Of a stretch of 64,000 nt of DNA, positions 1-9,863 are shown in pieces. The first letter of the stretch is position 1, and each line of letters starts with the position of its first letter. The stretch spans positions 1 through 64,000 of the forward strand of contig NZ_AJZM02000191.1 of NCBI RefSeq assembly GCF_000272405.2, read 5' to 3'. The translations under genes and the position numbers were made by a program. The notes beneath the pieces were generated by a model. That model worked only from the letters and a program-made list of their open reading frames with translations. It did not search any database and was not told where the DNA came from. This DNA comes from Vibrio tasmaniensis 1F-187. GTDB taxonomy: Bacteria > Pseudomonadota > Gammaproteobacteria > Enterobacterales > Vibrionaceae.

Positions 1-347
1 AGCCAGGCTCAGCGTCGGTTGTACAGTCGGTCGCTTCATCAATCAGCGGGATAGGGTACTCAGGTATTGGTTATCGAGTGGCTGGTGTAAAGTTAATTCC
101 TATTGCGGAGCATGGTTCTGATTACGTAGAGCCTACTCGAGCGAATATTTTAAGCGGAGATTACCCTCTATCGCGCTTTCTCTATGTGTATGTGAATAAA
201 CACCCAGATAAACCGCTTTCTCCTGTAGAGAGAGAGTTCCTCACTTTTGTATTCTCGAAGCAAGGGCAAGAACTGGTAGAGAAAGATGGCTATTTAGCGA
301 TACCGCCTGAGTTCGCGGAGCAAGAGTTGGCAAAAGTCGGGCTCTGA
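1..347 (+). CDS. pstS: Phosphate ABC transporter substrate-binding protein PstS, C-terminal part
   Basis: Only the last 114 codons are in the window; the frame is open to the left edge, so the true start lies outside. The protein binds phosphate in the periplasm and delivers it to the PstCAB importer. Visible PstS-like features are the stretch GIGYSGIGYRVAGVK near the start, the phrase PLSRFLYVYVNK, and a closing helix with FVFSKQGQELVEKDGYL, all typical of the C-terminal lobe of this family. It has its own terminator and is separated from pstCAB by ppx and ppk on the other strand. The family call is firm; which PstS paralogue it is cannot be decided from the fragment. Confidence 0.88.
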   Translation, partial: PGSASVVQSVASSISGIGYSGIGYRVAGVKLIPIAEHGSDYVEPTRANILSGDYPLSRFLYVYVNKHPDKPLSPVEREFLTFVFSKQGQELVEKDGYLAIPPEFAEQELAKVGL

Positions 348-382
348 TTGAGGCTAATACAAACTTAGAAAACGAACGTATG

Positions 383-416
383 AACAGCTTGCTAAGTCGC
401 AGGCTGTTTTTATTTT
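383..416 (+). terminator. Rho-independent terminator of pstS
   Basis: A 10-bp stem (383-392 with 399-408, one G-U pair) and a 6-base loop are followed by a T-rich run. It starts 36 bases after the pstS stop codon. The U-run exists only in the plus direction, so it serves pstS rather than ppx. Confidence 0.8.
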
Positions 417-425
417 GACTGGTCG

Positions 426-1937
426 TTATTCTACCTTTAACGACCATCCAGCATTTTGCCAACGTTGTTGTTCTTCTTTGAGTTCATATTCAAGCAGTTG
501 GTTTTGGGCCAACCAATAGCTGTTAGATCCTTTCAATCCCCAGTTATCCTGTTGTTCAATCGTTAGAGTCGTGTCTGGGACTAGTGCTTGATTTCTCTGA
601 CGATTGAGTAAGATAGCGAGTCTTAATATGCGAATTAGTAGCGTTATTTGTTGTGGAGAAAATAGAGACAGTTCCGGCAAGTCTTGTCGCTTAATCGCTT
701 TTCTTTGGTGGCGAACCAATGTCGAGATAAGACGTTGTTGCTCAGTATTGAAACCGGGCATTGTCGTGTGCTTAAGCAGATAAGCCGAATGGCGGTGATA
801 GCCTTGGAATGCGATGCTTTGCCCTACCTCATGAAGTAGTGCAGCCCAACCAACTAGATCATACAGCTCATTAGTGACCATAGTCGTTACTTGAGGCTGC
901 ACTTGTTTCAGTAATGCAAGGGCGAGTTCTTTGACTCTCTGGCCATGAGCTACGTCAACATGGTATCGAGAGACCAGCGTTTCGGCAGTTCTTGTTCGAA
1001 CATCAATATCTTTAAACCTATCCTCCATGTCATAAAGAACGCCTTCTCTCAGGGCGCCATCAGAAAAATGTAACTCCTTTATGTCTAGCGTATCCATGGC
1101 TGCTGAAAGAATGATGACGCCAGCAGCAAACACCGGCTTTCTCTCATCACTTAAACCTGAAAGGTCTAAGGTTTTGGATGATGAAAACTCACATAAGTGA
1201 TTTTTCAAATAGGACAGACGTTGCGGCGTAATGAGACCATCGGTAAAGCCTAAACCAATGAGTACCTCTTTTATTGACTTAGTCGTTCCTGATGAGCCAA
1301 AGGCGATTTCCCAAGGCGCCTTTGTATATTCTTCAATCAATGGCATCAATAGACGAGTAGCCGCGGTATAAGCATCTGAGAAGTGTTGTGAGGTTAGCTC
1401 TCCGTCAGCAAAGAAGTGTTGAGTGAAGCTGACGCATCCCATAGGTAAACTGCGCATAATTAGGGGCGTAAAGCCTTTCCCTGCGACGAGTTCCGTACTC
1501 CCTCCACCGATATCAATAACCAATTTAGATTCAGAAGCGGTTTGAGTGTGTTCTACACCGTTATAGATTATTCGAGCTTCTTCTTGACCTGAAATGATCT
1601 CTATTGGAAAAGGAAACAGTGGTTTGGCTTGCTCTAAGAAGTCTTGAGCGTTTTTGGCTTTTCTTAGGGTATGAGTCGCAACAACTCTTACATCATCAAG
1701 TTCAAAATCCGCTAGTCGTTCTGCGAACACTTTGAGGCACTCCAAGCCTCGCTCGATAACACTTTCGGATAAGAAGTTAAACTCATCCAACCCATCACCT
1801 AATCTCACTTTCTGTTTGTGTCTGCTGACTAATTGCAGGTGTTGTTCGAATACTCGGGCAACCACCATATGAAAACTGTTCGAACCCAAGTCGATAGCGG
1901 CAATACATCGAGAATGTTTGTTATCAATTAGCGGCAT
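426..1937 (-). CDS. ppx: Exopolyphosphatase
   Basis: 503 residues, the usual length of the Ppx/GppA family. It removes terminal phosphate from polyphosphate chains. The N-terminus has the ASKHA phosphate-1 motif AAIDLGSNSFHMVV (about residues 13-27), and the phosphate-2 motif VIDIGGGSTELVAG lies near residue 140. The C-terminal third is the HD-like helical region of long Ppx enzymes. The start overlaps the end of ppk by 10 bases, so the two are translationally linked as ppk-ppx. The GppA subfamily is closely related, but the fusion-like linkage to ppk favours Ppx. Confidence 0.93.
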   Translation of the reverse strand: MPLIDNKHSRCIAAIDLGSNSFHMVVARVFEQHLQLVSRHKQKVRLGDGLDEFNFLSESVIERGLECLKVFAERLADFELDDVRVVATHTLRKAKNAQDFLEQAKPLFPFPIEIISGQEEARIIYNGVEHTQTASESKLVIDIGGGSTELVAGKGFTPLIMRSLPMGCVSFTQHFFADGELTSQHFSDAYTAATRLLMPLIEEYTKAPWEIAFGSSGTTKSIKEVLIGLGFTDGLITPQRLSYLKNHLCEFSSSKTLDLSGLSDERKPVFAAGVIILSAAMDTLDIKELHFSDGALREGVLYDMEDRFKDIDVRTRTAETLVSRYHVDVAHGQRVKELALALLKQVQPQVTTMVTNELYDLVGWAALLHEVGQSIAFQGYHRHSAYLLKHTTMPGFNTEQQRLISTLVRHQRKAIKRQDLPELSLFSPQQITLLIRILRLAILLNRQRNQALVPDTTLTIEQQDNWGLKGSNSYWLAQNQLLEYELKEEQQRWQNAGWSLKVE

Positions 1938-4024
1938 GATTTCTTCTCTTGTTTGTACTTCTTGCGAGCAAGTTTTTCCATACGTTTAATATAGTGGTAA
2001 GTGGAGAGTTGTGACGTCGGGTAATCGAGTGGGTTTGTTGGAGCTTGTATGTAAGGATTGCTCATCGATTGGTCTAGCACTCGAGCTTTGTTGCTGTCAT
2101 CGAAATGAAACTCGGTGATATCGATAATGGTTTGCTTGATCTTTGGATCTAAAATTGGAGTGGCGACTTCGATGCGGTGATCGAAGTTTCGTGTCATCCA
2201 GTCGGCAGAGGAGATATAGACTTTTGGATTACCAGCGTTACCAAAGATCATCACTCTTGGGTGTTCGAGAAAACGATCGACCACACTAACAATCTCAATC
2301 TGCTCACTGATGTTGGAGACTCCCGGTACGAGAGAGCACATACCACGAATGACCATTCTCACTTTTACATTGGCTTGGCTGGCCTGATAGAGCTTCTCAA
2401 TGATCTCTCGGTCGACCAAATTGTTGAGTTTTAGAGTGATGCTTGCAGGCTTGCTCTCTATCGCGTTTTGTATTTCATTATCTATCAACTGATACAGGCG
2501 TTTTCTTGTATTCTTTGGTGACACAATCAGTTGTTTGAACTGTGATTTTTGATAAGGGTTTTCAATATACTTAAAGACTTGTCTCACCTCTTGGGTCAAA
2601 TCTTCATTCGCAGTGAGCAGAGAAAAATCGGTATACACGCGCGCTGTTACTTCATGAAAGTTACCGGTGCCAATATGAGCGTAATGCGCCGTATGCTTGC
2701 CTTCTTTCCGTTTAATGAGCAGAAGCTTAGAGTGAATTTTCAAACTTGGGATGCCATGGATGACTTTTATACCGGCTTCTTGAAGTTTCTTGGTCCACTG
2801 AATATTGGCTTGTTCATCAAAGCGGGCTTGTAGCTCAACGACGACAGTTACTTTCTTACCATTGTGTGCAGCATCGATGATCGAGCTAAGGAGCTTTGAG
2901 CCTTCTGCAACACGGTAAACGTTTATTTTTATGGAGGTTACCTTCGGGTCAAAGGAGGCTTGCCTCACGAGTTCAGTGATGTGATTAAAGGTGTGATAAG
3001 GGTAATGCAACAAGATGTCACGAGCTTTGATCGCTTCGAAATAGTTTGGGTAGTGGCTGAAATGCGCACACTTAATCGCGGGAAGTGGGCGATTAACTAA
3101 ATCACGCCTATTAAGGCTTGGAAATTCGCAGAAATGCTTGAAGTTATGATAGCGACCACCCGCAATGACACTGTCATAGTCAGACAGCTTAAGTCTGACT
3201 TGCAAGAAATTGAGCATTTCAGCTGGCATTTCTGACTCATAGATAAGGCGTATCGGTAGTGCCGTTAAGCGCTGTTCTAAACCTAAAGACATCGATTTTA
3301 ATAGGTTACTTTCATTGTTCTCTTGAAGATCATAATCGGCATCACGCGTCATTTTTATCGCAAAACAACGTAATGAGTCATACTCAAAGAATCCTTTAAG
3401 CAAGTCATCTAAACAAAATCGAACTATATTATCTAACAAGATCAAAGTTGTACGCTGTGAACCAGAAGTGTCTGGTAACTTAACAAACCGAGGGAGGGCT
3501 TCTGATGGGATTTCGAGTAAGACATATTGAGAAGATGTCTCTCGCTCAATGTCGATGGCTAAGTAACTTTGCTCGTCTTTGATAATATTGAGCAACTGGC
3601 TATCTTCGTTCAAGAGAAACGGAGTTAAATGTGGCAGCACTTTTTTCTTAAAATACTTTTTGATCCACTCACTCTGTTCTTCGCTGATTTGTTGTTCGTT
3701 GACCAGAAAAATACGATTGCGTGCCAGTTCCAATAGTAAGTCGCTATACAGCTCATGGAATTGAGCGTCGAGCTTACTTGCTTGGCTCTGCATTTGAGTT
3801 AGCAGGGTTTTCTGCGAGTTGGCAGGTAATTGAGGATCTTGAAGTAAGATCTTTCGTTTCACATCAGCAAATCGGACTTTGTAAAACTCATCGAGGTTTT
3901 TCGAGTAAATACCTAAAAAACGAACTCTTTCGATTAAGGGTACTGATTTGTCGGCTGCTTCTTGGAGCACTCTTTCGTTGAAGGATAACCAGCTAAGTTC
4001 TTTTGTGACATAGTCTTTTTCCAT
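1928..4024 (-). CDS. ppk: Polyphosphate kinase 1
   Basis: 698 residues, matching bacterial PPK1. It makes polyphosphate from the gamma phosphate of ATP. The N-terminus KELSWLSFNERVLQEA is diagnostic. The motif KIHSKLLLI holds the histidine expected to be autophosphorylated (His431 here), followed by HIGTGNFHEVTARVYTD. Near the end, SSADWMTRNFDHRIEVATP is the second conserved phospholipase-D-like block. It is first in the ppk-ppx pair and divergent from pstC, sharing a 200-bp control region that contains PhoB-box-like repeats oriented towards pstC. Confidence 0.96.
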   Translation of the reverse strand: MEKDYVTKELSWLSFNERVLQEAADKSVPLIERVRFLGIYSKNLDEFYKVRFADVKRKILLQDPQLPANSQKTLLTQMQSQASKLDAQFHELYSDLLLELARNRIFLVNEQQISEEQSEWIKKYFKKKVLPHLTPFLLNEDSQLLNIIKDEQSYLAIDIERETSSQYVLLEIPSEALPRFVKLPDTSGSQRTTLILLDNIVRFCLDDLLKGFFEYDSLRCFAIKMTRDADYDLQENNESNLLKSMSLGLEQRLTALPIRLIYESEMPAEMLNFLQVRLKLSDYDSVIAGGRYHNFKHFCEFPSLNRRDLVNRPLPAIKCAHFSHYPNYFEAIKARDILLHYPYHTFNHITELVRQASFDPKVTSIKINVYRVAEGSKLLSSIIDAAHNGKKVTVVVELQARFDEQANIQWTKKLQEAGIKVIHGIPSLKIHSKLLLIKRKEGKHTAHYAHIGTGNFHEVTARVYTDFSLLTANEDLTQEVRQVFKYIENPYQKSQFKQLIVSPKNTRKRLYQLIDNEIQNAIESKPASITLKLNNLVDREIIEKLYQASQANVKVRMVIRGMCSLVPGVSNISEQIEIVSVVDRFLEHPRVMIFGNAGNPKVYISSADWMTRNFDHRIEVATPILDPKIKQTIIDITEFHFDDSNKARVLDQSMSNPYIQAPTNPLDYPTSQLSTYHYIKRMEKLARKKYKQEKKSCR

Positions 4025-4160
4025 CGAGATGATAATCCTTGAGTACTGGCTATAGAGCTGGTTACTTTAATTTAGAATGACAAGATTCACAAAATCTATG
4101 ATCTTACTTTAAGAAATATGGTCAACAAACTTGTTATTAGTTTCAGTTGTTTAACGTAAC

Positions 4161-4189
4161 TTGTAATATAATTGTCATCTAACGTACAT
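4161..4189 (+). promoter_or_regulatory. Tandem PhoB-box-like repeats upstream of pstC
   Basis: Three 7-base half-sites recur every 11 bases: TTGTAAT (4161-4167), TTGTCAT (4172-4178) and CGTACAT (4183-4189), each separated by an AT-rich 4-base spacer. This matches the known PhoB box layout (CTGTCAT, 4 bases, CTGTCAT). The array ends 35 bases before the pstC start. PhoB control of pst genes is well established; this site is assigned by pattern only. No convincing second box facing ppk was found. Confidence 0.7.
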
Positions 4190-4224
4190 ATTATGTCAGT
4201 AGCTAAAAAAAGGTAGATAAACAG

Positions 4225-6441
4225 ATGGCTTCAGCCCAATTTTCATTGAAAGAGCGCGACAAAAAAAGATGGTTGAAAGATCGTCTCGTCCGTTTTTCGG
4301 TGACATGTGGCGCGGTCAGTGTTCTAGCTGCTCTGGTGCTGATCTTTGTTTACTTGGCGATGGTCATTTTACCGGTATTTTTTGATACTGGTTTAGAGAC
4401 AGACCAAGCCGTGAAGACCGTAGCCATAGAAAAGCCTATCGCCTTATCCGTGGATGAATACGGTCAGCATGCGTTTACTATCGAAAAATCCGGTTTGGTG
4501 CAGTTTTGGGATTTAGAGTCTCAAAATACACATTCTTACTTTGAGCGTAATGTTTTAGCTAACCCCATCGCTTTTTCTCGAAATACCCCATCTGAAAACT
4601 GGTTTGCCTTTGCTGATAGCGCAAGTAACCTTACTTTTTTCTACCCTGAGTATAGTGCGCCTGTGCTGCAAAAGGGCAGTGAAGCCGAACCTAAAATTGA
4701 GCAAATCGATCTCCCGGAACCGTTTTTAAATGATGAATCATCAAACGGAACAACAATCGAAAAATTTGCGTTCTCTAAGAATGGACGTGGTATCACGGTT
4801 GCCGCTCAGCTAAGCGATCAACGAGTTTTGGTTAAGTGGTACCAGAGTGATCTTACTGGTCAGTATGTTTTTCAGAAGAGCCAATGGCTTTCGGATAAGT
4901 TGGGTTTACAGCAACAGCTGTTAGTCACGCCTGATGGCCAAACCTTATATCTTCGAGCACAATCTGATTTAGTGGTATTGAAGCTATCCGATAGCGGCTT
5001 CAATGTTCGTGAAGTGATTGATCTTAGCTTAAATGATGCGAAGCACTCGGTGAAAAGTATCGATTTACTGTCTGGAGCTTATTCACTGTTGGTTACGCAT
5101 GAGGACGGACAGGTTTCTCAGTGGTTCGATGTACTCAAAGATGAAAAGCGTAGCCTGACCCATATTCGCGACTTCCAACTCGCCGAAGAGGTTCAGTTTA
5201 TTCTGCCAGATACTTATAGAAAGGGTTTTTATAGTTTCTATCAGAATGGCACATTACAAAGCCACTATACGACCAGTGAAAAGCTGTCGCTGTTTGAGCG
5301 CGCATTTGATAAGTCACCACAATTAGCGGCTATGTCTGCTAACGAACTGCATTTGGCGACGCTGATTGATGGCACCATCAGCGTGGCTAAAGTTGATAAC
5401 GAATATCCGCAAATATCATTCTCATCGCTTTGGCAAAAAGTCTGGTACGAAAGCTATCCTGAGCCACAATACGTTTGGCAATCAACGTCGGCGAACGATG
5501 ACTTTGAAGAAAAATTCAGTTTAGTCCCTATCACATTCGGTACTATCAAAGCCGCTTTGTTTGCGATGATGTTTGCCGTGCCGGTTGCTGTGCTCGGAGC
5601 CATTTACACCGCATACTTCATGTCTCCACGAATGCGAAGAGTCGTGAAGCCGTCGATAGAACTGATGGAAGCTCTTCCGACCGTTATCATCGGATTCTTG
5701 GCTGGGCTTTGGTTTGCTCCCATTGTTGAAACGCATTTAACGGCCGTCTTCTCGTTAATGGTGCTATTACCACTGAGCACGCTACTGACTGGGCTTGTTT
5801 GGTTCTGTTTGCCAAAAATGGTGACGAGCCGTTTTACTAATGGTTGGCATGCTCTGATATTGATCCCGGTATTGGTGATTACTGTGATGGCAGTCTTTGC
5901 TGGTGAAAATGGTATGGAAGCCTTGTTGTTTGGTGGTGATATTCGTACCTTCTTGGCTAACTATGGCATCGACTTTGACCAACGTAATGCGCTGGTGGTT
6001 GGCTTCGCTATGGGCTTTGCTGTCATCCCGACAATTTTCACGATTGCAGAAGACGCTATTTTCTCTGTGCCAAAACATTTATCCGATGGCTCACTGGCGC
6101 TGGGCGCAACAGCGTGGCAGACCCTTATTTATGTGGTGTTATTGACGGCTAGCCCAGGTATCTTTTCTGCAATCATGATGGGGTTAGGACGAGCGGTTGG
6201 CGAGACTATGATTGTCTTGATGGCGACAGGTAACACCCCAATTCTTGACTGGAATATTTTGGAAGGGATGAGGACATTATCGGCAACAATTGCTGTCGAG
6301 TTACCAGAGTCCGAGGTGGGTGGTTCTCACTTCCGATTGTTGTTCTTAGCAGCACTCTTACTGTTTATTTTTACGTTCGCGGTGAACTCTGTCGCAGAGT
6401 GGGTTAGACAAAGACTGAGAGATAAATATCGTGCGCTGTAG
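4225..6441 (+). CDS. pstC: Phosphate ABC transporter permease PstC, enlarged form
   Basis: 738 residues, more than twice the roughly 320 of E. coli PstC. One membrane segment near residues 27-51 is followed by about 380 mostly polar residues that should lie in the periplasm. That insert has propeller-like phrases such as GLVQFWD (near 91) and GQVSQWFD (near 295). The permease domain starts at about residue 433 and carries the cytoplasmic EAA loop DGSLALGATAWQ near 620, which contacts PstB. It is first in pstC-pstA-pstB-phoU. The permease identity is firm; the role of the large insert is unknown, perhaps docking of PstS or another envelope partner. Confidence 0.9.
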   Translation: MASAQFSLKERDKKRWLKDRLVRFSVTCGAVSVLAALVLIFVYLAMVILPVFFDTGLETDQAVKTVAIEKPIALSVDEYGQHAFTIEKSGLVQFWDLESQNTHSYFERNVLANPIAFSRNTPSENWFAFADSASNLTFFYPEYSAPVLQKGSEAEPKIEQIDLPEPFLNDESSNGTTIEKFAFSKNGRGITVAAQLSDQRVLVKWYQSDLTGQYVFQKSQWLSDKLGLQQQLLVTPDGQTLYLRAQSDLVVLKLSDSGFNVREVIDLSLNDAKHSVKSIDLLSGAYSLLVTHEDGQVSQWFDVLKDEKRSLTHIRDFQLAEEVQFILPDTYRKGFYSFYQNGTLQSHYTTSEKLSLFERAFDKSPQLAAMSANELHLATLIDGTISVAKVDNEYPQISFSSLWQKVWYESYPEPQYVWQSTSANDDFEEKFSLVPITFGTIKAALFAMMFAVPVAVLGAIYTAYFMSPRMRRVVKPSIELMEALPTVIIGFLAGLWFAPIVETHLTAVFSLMVLLPLSTLLTGLVWFCLPKMVTSRFTNGWHALILIPVLVITVMAVFAGENGMEALLFGGDIRTFLANYGIDFDQRNALVVGFAMGFAVIPTIFTIAEDAIFSVPKHLSDGSLALGATAWQTLIYVVLLTASPGIFSAIMMGLGRAVGETMIVLMATGNTPILDWNILEGMRTLSATIAVELPESEVGGSHFRLLFLAALLLFIFTFAVNSVAEWVRQRLRDKYRAL

Positions 6442-6548
6442 TTTTAAAACTCTACCTCAATCTCTATCAATGGCTGTTCGCTGTTTGATTAGCGTATCTC
6501 ACGAACTTGGTTCTTTCTTGGGTTCAGCACGTCAGAGCAAGGTCGTTC

Positions 6549-8261
6549 ATGATGAATAAACTGAAGTCATTATTGTCTTGGATTAAATCAGGCTCTCCGT
6601 GGATCTGGCTTACGGGCGGGGCGGTGAGCATCAGTATGCTTTCGGTTCTTGGCCTAATGCTGTTGATTGGCTGGAAGGGCTTGACTTATTTTTGGCCTGC
6701 TCCTTTGTACCAATGGCAAGTGGATTCTAAAGATGCATCGTTAGTTGTCGGCCTCGACGAAACGGTAGTAAAGCAAGATGTATTGATTGGCCAGTTATAT
6801 GAACGAAAATACATCCCGATAGAGCAAGTCCCACAAGTACACGACCTCTTGTCGACTCAAAACCTGTCGACTGGGCTAATTCAGCGCTTAAGTATCAAAG
6901 TTGCCAACAGGGAGATTTATCCAGCGGACTTTGTTTCCATTTTGGATGTGAACTTACGTGAACCAACCACCCCACCTGACTGGGCTGTGATTGAGCGAAG
7001 TCGAGGTGGTTATTTCTTTGGTAAACCAGTGGGTTTTATAACCGCTTCTGGCACCTTTGATTCGAACATAGACCAAAAGCTCGAGCAAGGCTTGGCGTTC
7101 GCTGATACGTTACGTAAAGAAACGTCGCGTGTAGTGAACCAAGAAATCCGCAATATCAGCTGGCAATTGGAAAATTTGCGCTTAGAAAAACGTAAGCTTG
7201 AACTCAATGAGTCAGTGAGCGATGAATACCTTAAAACCTATACTCAAACTAAACTGGAATTAAATCGCCAGTTGGCTGAAGCCGAAGTAAAGCTTGAGCA
7301 TCTTAGAACACAGCTCAATGTCGAAAGCTTGTTGGTAGAAGATATGACAGGAGAGCAGGTTGAAATTTCGCTCAGTCATATTTTGGATTATTGGTACCCG
7401 AATAATATGTCTTATCTTGAAAAGGTTGGACATTGGGGAAAACAAGTTTGGAAGTTCTTGTCGGAGAACCCACGAGACTCAAACTCTGAAGGCGGTGTGT
7501 TTCCTGCGATTTTTGGCACGGTACTGTTGGTTATTCTTATGTCGATTGTAGTGATGCCTCTTGGTGTGGTTGCTGCGATATATCTTCATGAATATGCAAA
7601 AAACAACGCATTAACACGTTTGATTCGTATTGCCGTAATTAACTTAGCGGGTGTACCGTCGATTGTGTATGGTGTATTCGGCTTAGGATTCTTTGTGTAT
7701 ACCATAGGTGGCTCAATCGATTCTTTGTTTTACGCAGAACGGTTACCCGCTCCGACATTTGGTACGCCGGGCCTATTATGGTCCGCACTGACCTTAGCGG
7801 TATTAACATTACCCGTTGTTATTGTAACAACGGAAGAGGGCTTAACGCGCATCCCTAGCTCCGTGAGGCACGGTTCATTAGCGCTTGGTGCTACTCAATT
7901 CGAGACGCTTTGGCGCATTGTTTTACCGATGGCAAGCCCTGCGATTATCACCGGTTTGATTTTGGCAATCGCGAGAGCTGCGGGGGAGGTTGCCCCATTA
8001 ATGCTGGTGGGTGTGGTGAAACTCGCATCAAGCTTGCCTGTGGATGGTCAGTTCCCATACCTGCATTTAGACAGAAAGTTCATGCATTTAGGTTTTCATA
8101 TCTATGATGTTGGGTTTCAAACCTCTAATATCGAAGCGGCACGACCTTTAGTGTATGCGACTTCATTTTTACTGGTTACTGTGATTGTTGGATTGAATTT
8201 AACGGCCATCAATATCCGTAATAACTTGCGTGAAAAATACCGAACCTTAGGACAAGATTAG
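6549..8261 (+). CDS. pstA: Phosphate ABC transporter permease PstA, enlarged form
   Basis: 570 residues from the ATG at 6549, against about 300 in E. coli. This start is preferred over an upstream in-frame GTG (6507) because AAGG lies about 7 bases ahead; ATG 6552 is equally possible. After one membrane segment (about residues 18-42) comes a long soluble region, with a coiled-coil-rich part at about 175-260 full of Glu, Leu and Lys. The permease domain begins near residue 313, and the EAA loop HGSLALGATQFETLWRIVLP lies near 440. The stop codon abuts the pstB start. The extra region is unexplained but parallels the enlargement of PstC. Confidence 0.9.
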   Translation: MMNKLKSLLSWIKSGSPWIWLTGGAVSISMLSVLGLMLLIGWKGLTYFWPAPLYQWQVDSKDASLVVGLDETVVKQDVLIGQLYERKYIPIEQVPQVHDLLSTQNLSTGLIQRLSIKVANREIYPADFVSILDVNLREPTTPPDWAVIERSRGGYFFGKPVGFITASGTFDSNIDQKLEQGLAFADTLRKETSRVVNQEIRNISWQLENLRLEKRKLELNESVSDEYLKTYTQTKLELNRQLAEAEVKLEHLRTQLNVESLLVEDMTGEQVEISLSHILDYWYPNNMSYLEKVGHWGKQVWKFLSENPRDSNSEGGVFPAIFGTVLLVILMSIVVMPLGVVAAIYLHEYAKNNALTRLIRIAVINLAGVPSIVYGVFGLGFFVYTIGGSIDSLFYAERLPAPTFGTPGLLWSALTLAVLTLPVVIVTTEEGLTRIPSSVRHGSLALGATQFETLWRIVLPMASPAIITGLILAIARAAGEVAPLMLVGVVKLASSLPVDGQFPYLHLDRKFMHLGFHIYDVGFQTSNIEAARPLVYATSFLLVTVIVGLNLTAINIRNNLREKYRTLGQD

Positions 8262-9080
8262 ATGTTCTCGATTAATGAAACCTTGGGTTACCAAGCACCA
8301 CTTGATGTTCACAATTTGAAGGATGAGCAAATTGCTATCTCGATTGAAGGGCTGAATCTTTATTATAAAGAGAGCCAAGCACTTGATGATATTTCAATGC
8401 AAATCCCAAAGGGACAGGTGACCGCGTTTATTGGCCCATCAGGGTGTGGTAAGTCGACTCTACTGCGCTGCATTAATCGCATGAACGATCTTGTTGAAGG
8501 TTGTAAGGTTTCCGGAAAAGTGAAGCTTCATGGTAAGAACGTGTATCACCCTAAGGTTGATGTCGCGACCTTACGACGTCGTGTTGGTATGGTATTCCAG
8601 CGTCCCAACCCTTTTCCTAAATCTATCTATGAGAATGTGGTTTATGGATTGAGGTTGCAAGGTGTGAGCAACAGCCGAGATTTGGATGATGCAGTTGAAC
8701 GCTCTCTGCGCGCCGCGGCGTTGTGGGATGAAGTGAAAGACCGTTTGCATGAGAACGCTTTTGGTTTATCGGGTGGACAACAGCAGCGTTTGGTTATCGC
8801 TCGTGCAGTTGCCATCGAACCTGAAGTGTTGTTATTGGATGAGCCAACATCGGCACTCGATCCGATTTCGACATTGACGATTGAAGAGTTGATCAACGAA
8901 CTTAAAACCCAATACACCGTTGTTATTGTTACTCATAACATGCAGCAGGCAGCTCGCGTGAGTGACCACACCGCTTTTATCCATATGGGTAAGTTGATCG
9001 AGTACTCAGATACTGATTCTATATTTACTTCGCCATTGAAAAATCAAACGGAAGACTACATTACAGGTAGATACGGCTAA
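8262..9080 (+). CDS. pstB: Phosphate ABC transporter ATP-binding protein
   Basis: 272 residues, normal for PstB. It hydrolyses ATP on the cytoplasmic side to drive phosphate import. Walker A is GPSGCGKST (58-66), the ABC signature is LSGGQQQR (about 169-176) and Walker B is [12 protein letters not shown] (about 189-200). The phrase [21 protein letters not shown] is the PstB-specific Q-loop region. The ATG follows the pstA stop directly, so expression probably depends on coupled translation. Confidence 0.97.
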   Translation: MFSINETLGYQAPLDVHNLKDEQIAISIEGLNLYYKESQALDDISMQIPKGQVTAFIGPSGCGKSTLLRCINRMNDLVEGCKVSGKVKLHGKNVYHPKVDVATLRRRVGMVFQRPNPFPKSIYENVVYGLRLQGVSNSRDLDDAVERSLRAAALWDEVKDRLHENAFGLSGGQQQRLVIARAVAIEPEVLLLDEPTSALDPISTLTIEELINELKTQYTVVIVTHNMQQAARVSDHTAFIHMGKLIEYSDTDSIFTSPLKNQTEDYITGRYG

Positions 9081-9155
9081 CATTTAAGTTCGCGCTATCT
9101 AGAGCTAAGTCACTCTGAAATAAACGACTTTATTCATTTCTTTTAAGGAGCTGAC

Positions 9156-9854
9156 ATGCATTTTGGTCGCCACATCTCAGGACAGTTTAATGTCGAATTA
9201 GAATCTATCCGTACACACGTATTAACTATGGGTGGATTGGTAGAGCAGCAGTTGTCTTTTGCGATGCAAGCGCTTCATAAAGACGATGTTGAATTGGCCA
9301 AAAAAGTGATTCGTGATGACCACAAAGTGAATGCGATGGAAGTGTCGATTGATGAGGCGTGTACTCGAATCATTGCAAAGCGTCAGCCGACAGCGAAAGA
9401 TCTGCGTTTGATTATGGCGATCATCAAAACGATTACCGATCTGGAACGTATTGGTGATGTTGCCTCTAAAATTGCTCAAGGCGCGATAGATATCCCTTCG
9501 ACCAAAGAGCAAAAATTCCATGTCTCGTTAGAGCCTCTTTGCCGTCAGGCAATCACTATGCTGCATCAAGTATTAGATGCTTTTGCTCGTATGGATGTCG
9601 ATGCGGCAGCAGAAGTACATAAACTTGATGATAAGCTTGATGCGGAATATGAAGCTGTGATTCGTCAGTTAATGACTTATATGATGGAAGACCCTAAGAA
9701 TATTCCTAACATTTTACAAGTGATGTGGTCAGCTCGTGCGATTGAGCGAGTGGGCGATCGTTGCCAAAATATCTGTGAATACATTATTTACTTTGTGAAG
9801 GGTAAAGATGTACGCCACCTTGGTGATCAAAGCCTAGATGACGCACTGAAGTAG
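9156..9854 (+). CDS. phoU: Phosphate signalling protein PhoU
   Basis: 232 residues, typical length. PhoU links the Pst importer to the PhoR sensor kinase and restrains the Pho response when phosphate is ample. The sequence holds two helical PhoU repeats, each with the E/D-rich metal-binding pattern ([12 protein letters not shown] near 92; [15 protein letters not shown] near 195). A strong AAGGAG sits 6 bases before the ATG. It closes the pstCAB-phoU operon. Confidence 0.96.
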   Translation: MHFGRHISGQFNVELESIRTHVLTMGGLVEQQLSFAMQALHKDDVELAKKVIRDDHKVNAMEVSIDEACTRIIAKRQPTAKDLRLIMAIIKTITDLERIGDVASKIAQGAIDIPSTKEQKFHVSLEPLCRQAITMLHQVLDAFARMDVDAAAEVHKLDDKLDAEYEAVIRQLMTYMMEDPKNIPNILQVMWSARAIERVGDRCQNICEYIIYFVKGKDVRHLGDQSLDDALK

Positions 9855-9863
9855 GTATTAACT

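Noticed and set aside
4080..4110. A PhoB box facing ppk
   Set aside because: One TTGTCAT-like half-site is present on the minus strand, but the partner is 9 rather than 11 bases away and poorly matched.
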